From the NCBI RefSeq assembly GCF_002706795.1, contig NZ_CP017705.1:2846001-2910000 (forward strand): 64,000 nucleotides of DNA, in the 5' to 3' direction. Below are positions 62,931 through 64,000 of this stretch, in pieces. Numbering within the stretch: position 1 is the first letter of the stretch; each line of letters begins with the position of its first letter. A program made the translations under genes and the position numbers. The notes below the pieces were generated by a model. That model was not told where the DNA came from. It did no database searches and saw only the letters and a list, made by a program, of their open reading frames with translations. The stretch comes from Brevibacillus laterosporus DSM 25 (lineage in GTDB: Bacteria; Bacillota; Bacilli; Brevibacillales; Brevibacillaceae).

Positions 62931-63177
62931 AAGTGCATACCTCCCGTTGTCAGTATAGCACAAGCATTCAAAAAAGTTTTATAGTTATTTCCATAGTCAG
63001 GATATTGTAATGTGCTTCTTGGAATTATGCATACTAATTCCTAACATGGATGTTTTTACAGAGGTGGAACTTTAATAGAGAGGAAGGAAACTTTCTTGAT
63101 ATAGCGAACCTGTTAAAGTAGTTAAGCCATTCGTGATTATTTATAGTAAGAAGATCGGGTTGGGAGGTGTGGGAGCG

Positions 63178-64000
63178 ATGAAAGAAAGCTTGCTGGAGTA
63201 TCATCAGCAGTATTTATGGGAAAAGACCATGCATACGGATGTTTTGTCTATTATGGCTATCGAGCAAGCCGAAAAAATTAAGCTTCTTTCAGAAGGTGCT
63301 GACCTCATTTCCTTTATTGTTGTGAATAATCACGAACCTAATTGGCTGATCAAACAGTATCAATTCAAAAAGGTTGCTTTGGAGGAGCACACTGTTAGTC
63401 AGTGGCAAATTCAACAATGGTGTGTACACGGGGCCCCTAAACGAGCAAGACAGCTTTTGGAACAGGCAGATATTATCTATGATAAATTTAATTTTATAAG
63501 GGATAAAATGTCCGGCCTTCTACAATTGCCAAATGAGAGGAAAAAGCAACTTATCTTTAAACATTATATGGCGCTATTAAATCATTTTGCTCAAGCTAAG
63601 GAACTATTGCAACAACAGAAGATACCCGATTCTTTTCAAAATGCTTTGCAAGCTTTGTTTCACTGGGCATGTCTTGAATTAATTGAAGTTGATGTATTAT
63701 CTGATGAGCCTGTATTTTATAGAGTAAAGACTATAGCTCCGACGGTTTATAAATTATATGAAGAAGTTGTAACCAGTTTGGAAATATTGGACAAGCGGAT
63801 AGAACTGCTTTTGCTTCCAATTGAGATTCAATTAATGGCTAAAATAAAAATAGGATCAGAATTTCTTTTAGATCAGATGCAAAATGAATATCGTCCATGG
63901 CGACTAGCACAAATGCTTGAGCTATTTGAATCGGAGCACTGTAAAGAAAGTATGCCACTTTTACTTGATAAGCTGGTTAAACGAGGGTTACTACACGAGC
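63178..64000 (+). CDS. ygxA: YgxA-like nucleotidyltransferase-fold protein (3' end outside window)
   Basis: 274 codons from the ATG at 63178 (gggag 5 bases upstream), with no stop before the window end. Begins MKESLLEYHQQYLWEK. Helical, with SFIVVNNHEPNWLIKQY resembling the degenerate nucleotidyltransferase core of YgxA and a long substrate-binding-like helical part. Divergent from ygzB, whereas in B. subtilis both follow perR. Role unknown. Confidence 0.75.
   Translation, partial: MKESLLEYHQQYLWEKTMHTDVLSIMAIEQAEKIKLLSEGADLISFIVVNNHEPNWLIKQYQFKKVALEEHTVSQWQIQQWCVHGAPKRARQLLEQADIIYDKFNFIRDKMSGLLQLPNERKKQLIFKHYMALLNHFAQAKELLQQQKIPDSFQNALQALFHWACLELIEVDVLSDEPVFYRVKTIAPTVYKLYEEVVTSLEILDKRIELLLLPIEIQLMAKIKIGSEFLLDQMQNEYRPWRLAQMLELFESEHCKESMPLLLDKLVKRGLLHE

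Overview
The window reads as chromosome of an aerobic, spore-forming, low-GC Gram-positive of the Bacillales, most like Brevibacillus (B. laterosporus group) or a related Paenibacillaceae. This is inferred from protein similarity and gene order remembered for Bacillus subtilis; no database was searched. Two blocks keep the B. subtilis order with insertions: yfhP-mutY-fabL-ygaC-ygaD-gsaB-bcp(ygaF), and perR-ygzB-ygxA at the right end.

Layout. 0-2.3 kb: eroded, accessory-looking stretch with a broken leucine-rich-repeat fragment, a lipoprotein, gene remnants and a zinc-ribbon membrane protein. 2.4-9.2 kb: fhs, a GIY-YIG-like protein, an MFS exporter, an ABC-F protein behind a promoter/leader-peptide/terminator attenuator, and an RluA-type pseudouridine synthase. 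9.5-13.9 kb: small unknown proteins, a monofunctional peptidoglycan glycosyltransferase, an SMR efflux pair with a decayed partial duplicate and a TetR gene that lacks a usual start codon, and YhfH. 14-25 kb is rich in envelope functions: a two-component system, an NlpC/P60 hydrolase under a c-di-AMP riboswitch, a Lia-type envelope-stress operon (liaI-like, pspA/liaH, a methyltransferase, liaF, liaS, liaR), PrpE, and a holin-like/amidase pair. 25-31.7 kb: TauE/SafE permease, sodA, a CDF metal exporter, yfhP, mutY, a minus-strand cluster of tiny ORFs (two YrzI-like). 31.7-48.9 kb: fabL, GNAT, ygaC, ygaD, MFS, an IseA-like lipoprotein, a YugP protease, the glutamate synthase large subunit without an adjacent small subunit, gsaB, a three-gene ABC-2 exporter and ribU under an FMN riboswitch. 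49-53.5 kb: HAD phosphatase, ArsR-type regulator, and the bcp / M42 peptidase / methyltransferase / cobalamin adenosyltransferase run. 53.6-58 kb: accessory patch with an AT-rich glycosyltransferase and an IS200/IS605 element. 58-64 kb: epimerase, nth, perR with PerR boxes, a GH18 gene broken by one amber codon, ygzB and ygxA (cut by the window end).

Functional threads: cell-wall synthesis, hydrolysis and stress sensing (Lia operon, GT51, NlpC/P60, IseA-like inhibitor, GH18, amidase); oxidative stress and DNA repair (sodA, bcp, perR, mutY, nth); drug efflux and ribosome protection (SMR pair, two MFS, ABC-F, ABC exporters). No tRNA, rRNA or CRISPR array was seen. The best unusual signals are the ABC-F attenuator, the methyltransferase inside the Lia operon, the tiny-ORF cluster between mutY and fabL, the start-less TetR gene with its duplicated operator and SMR fragment, the amber codon in the GH18 gene, and the IS element that supplies a neighbour's stop codon.
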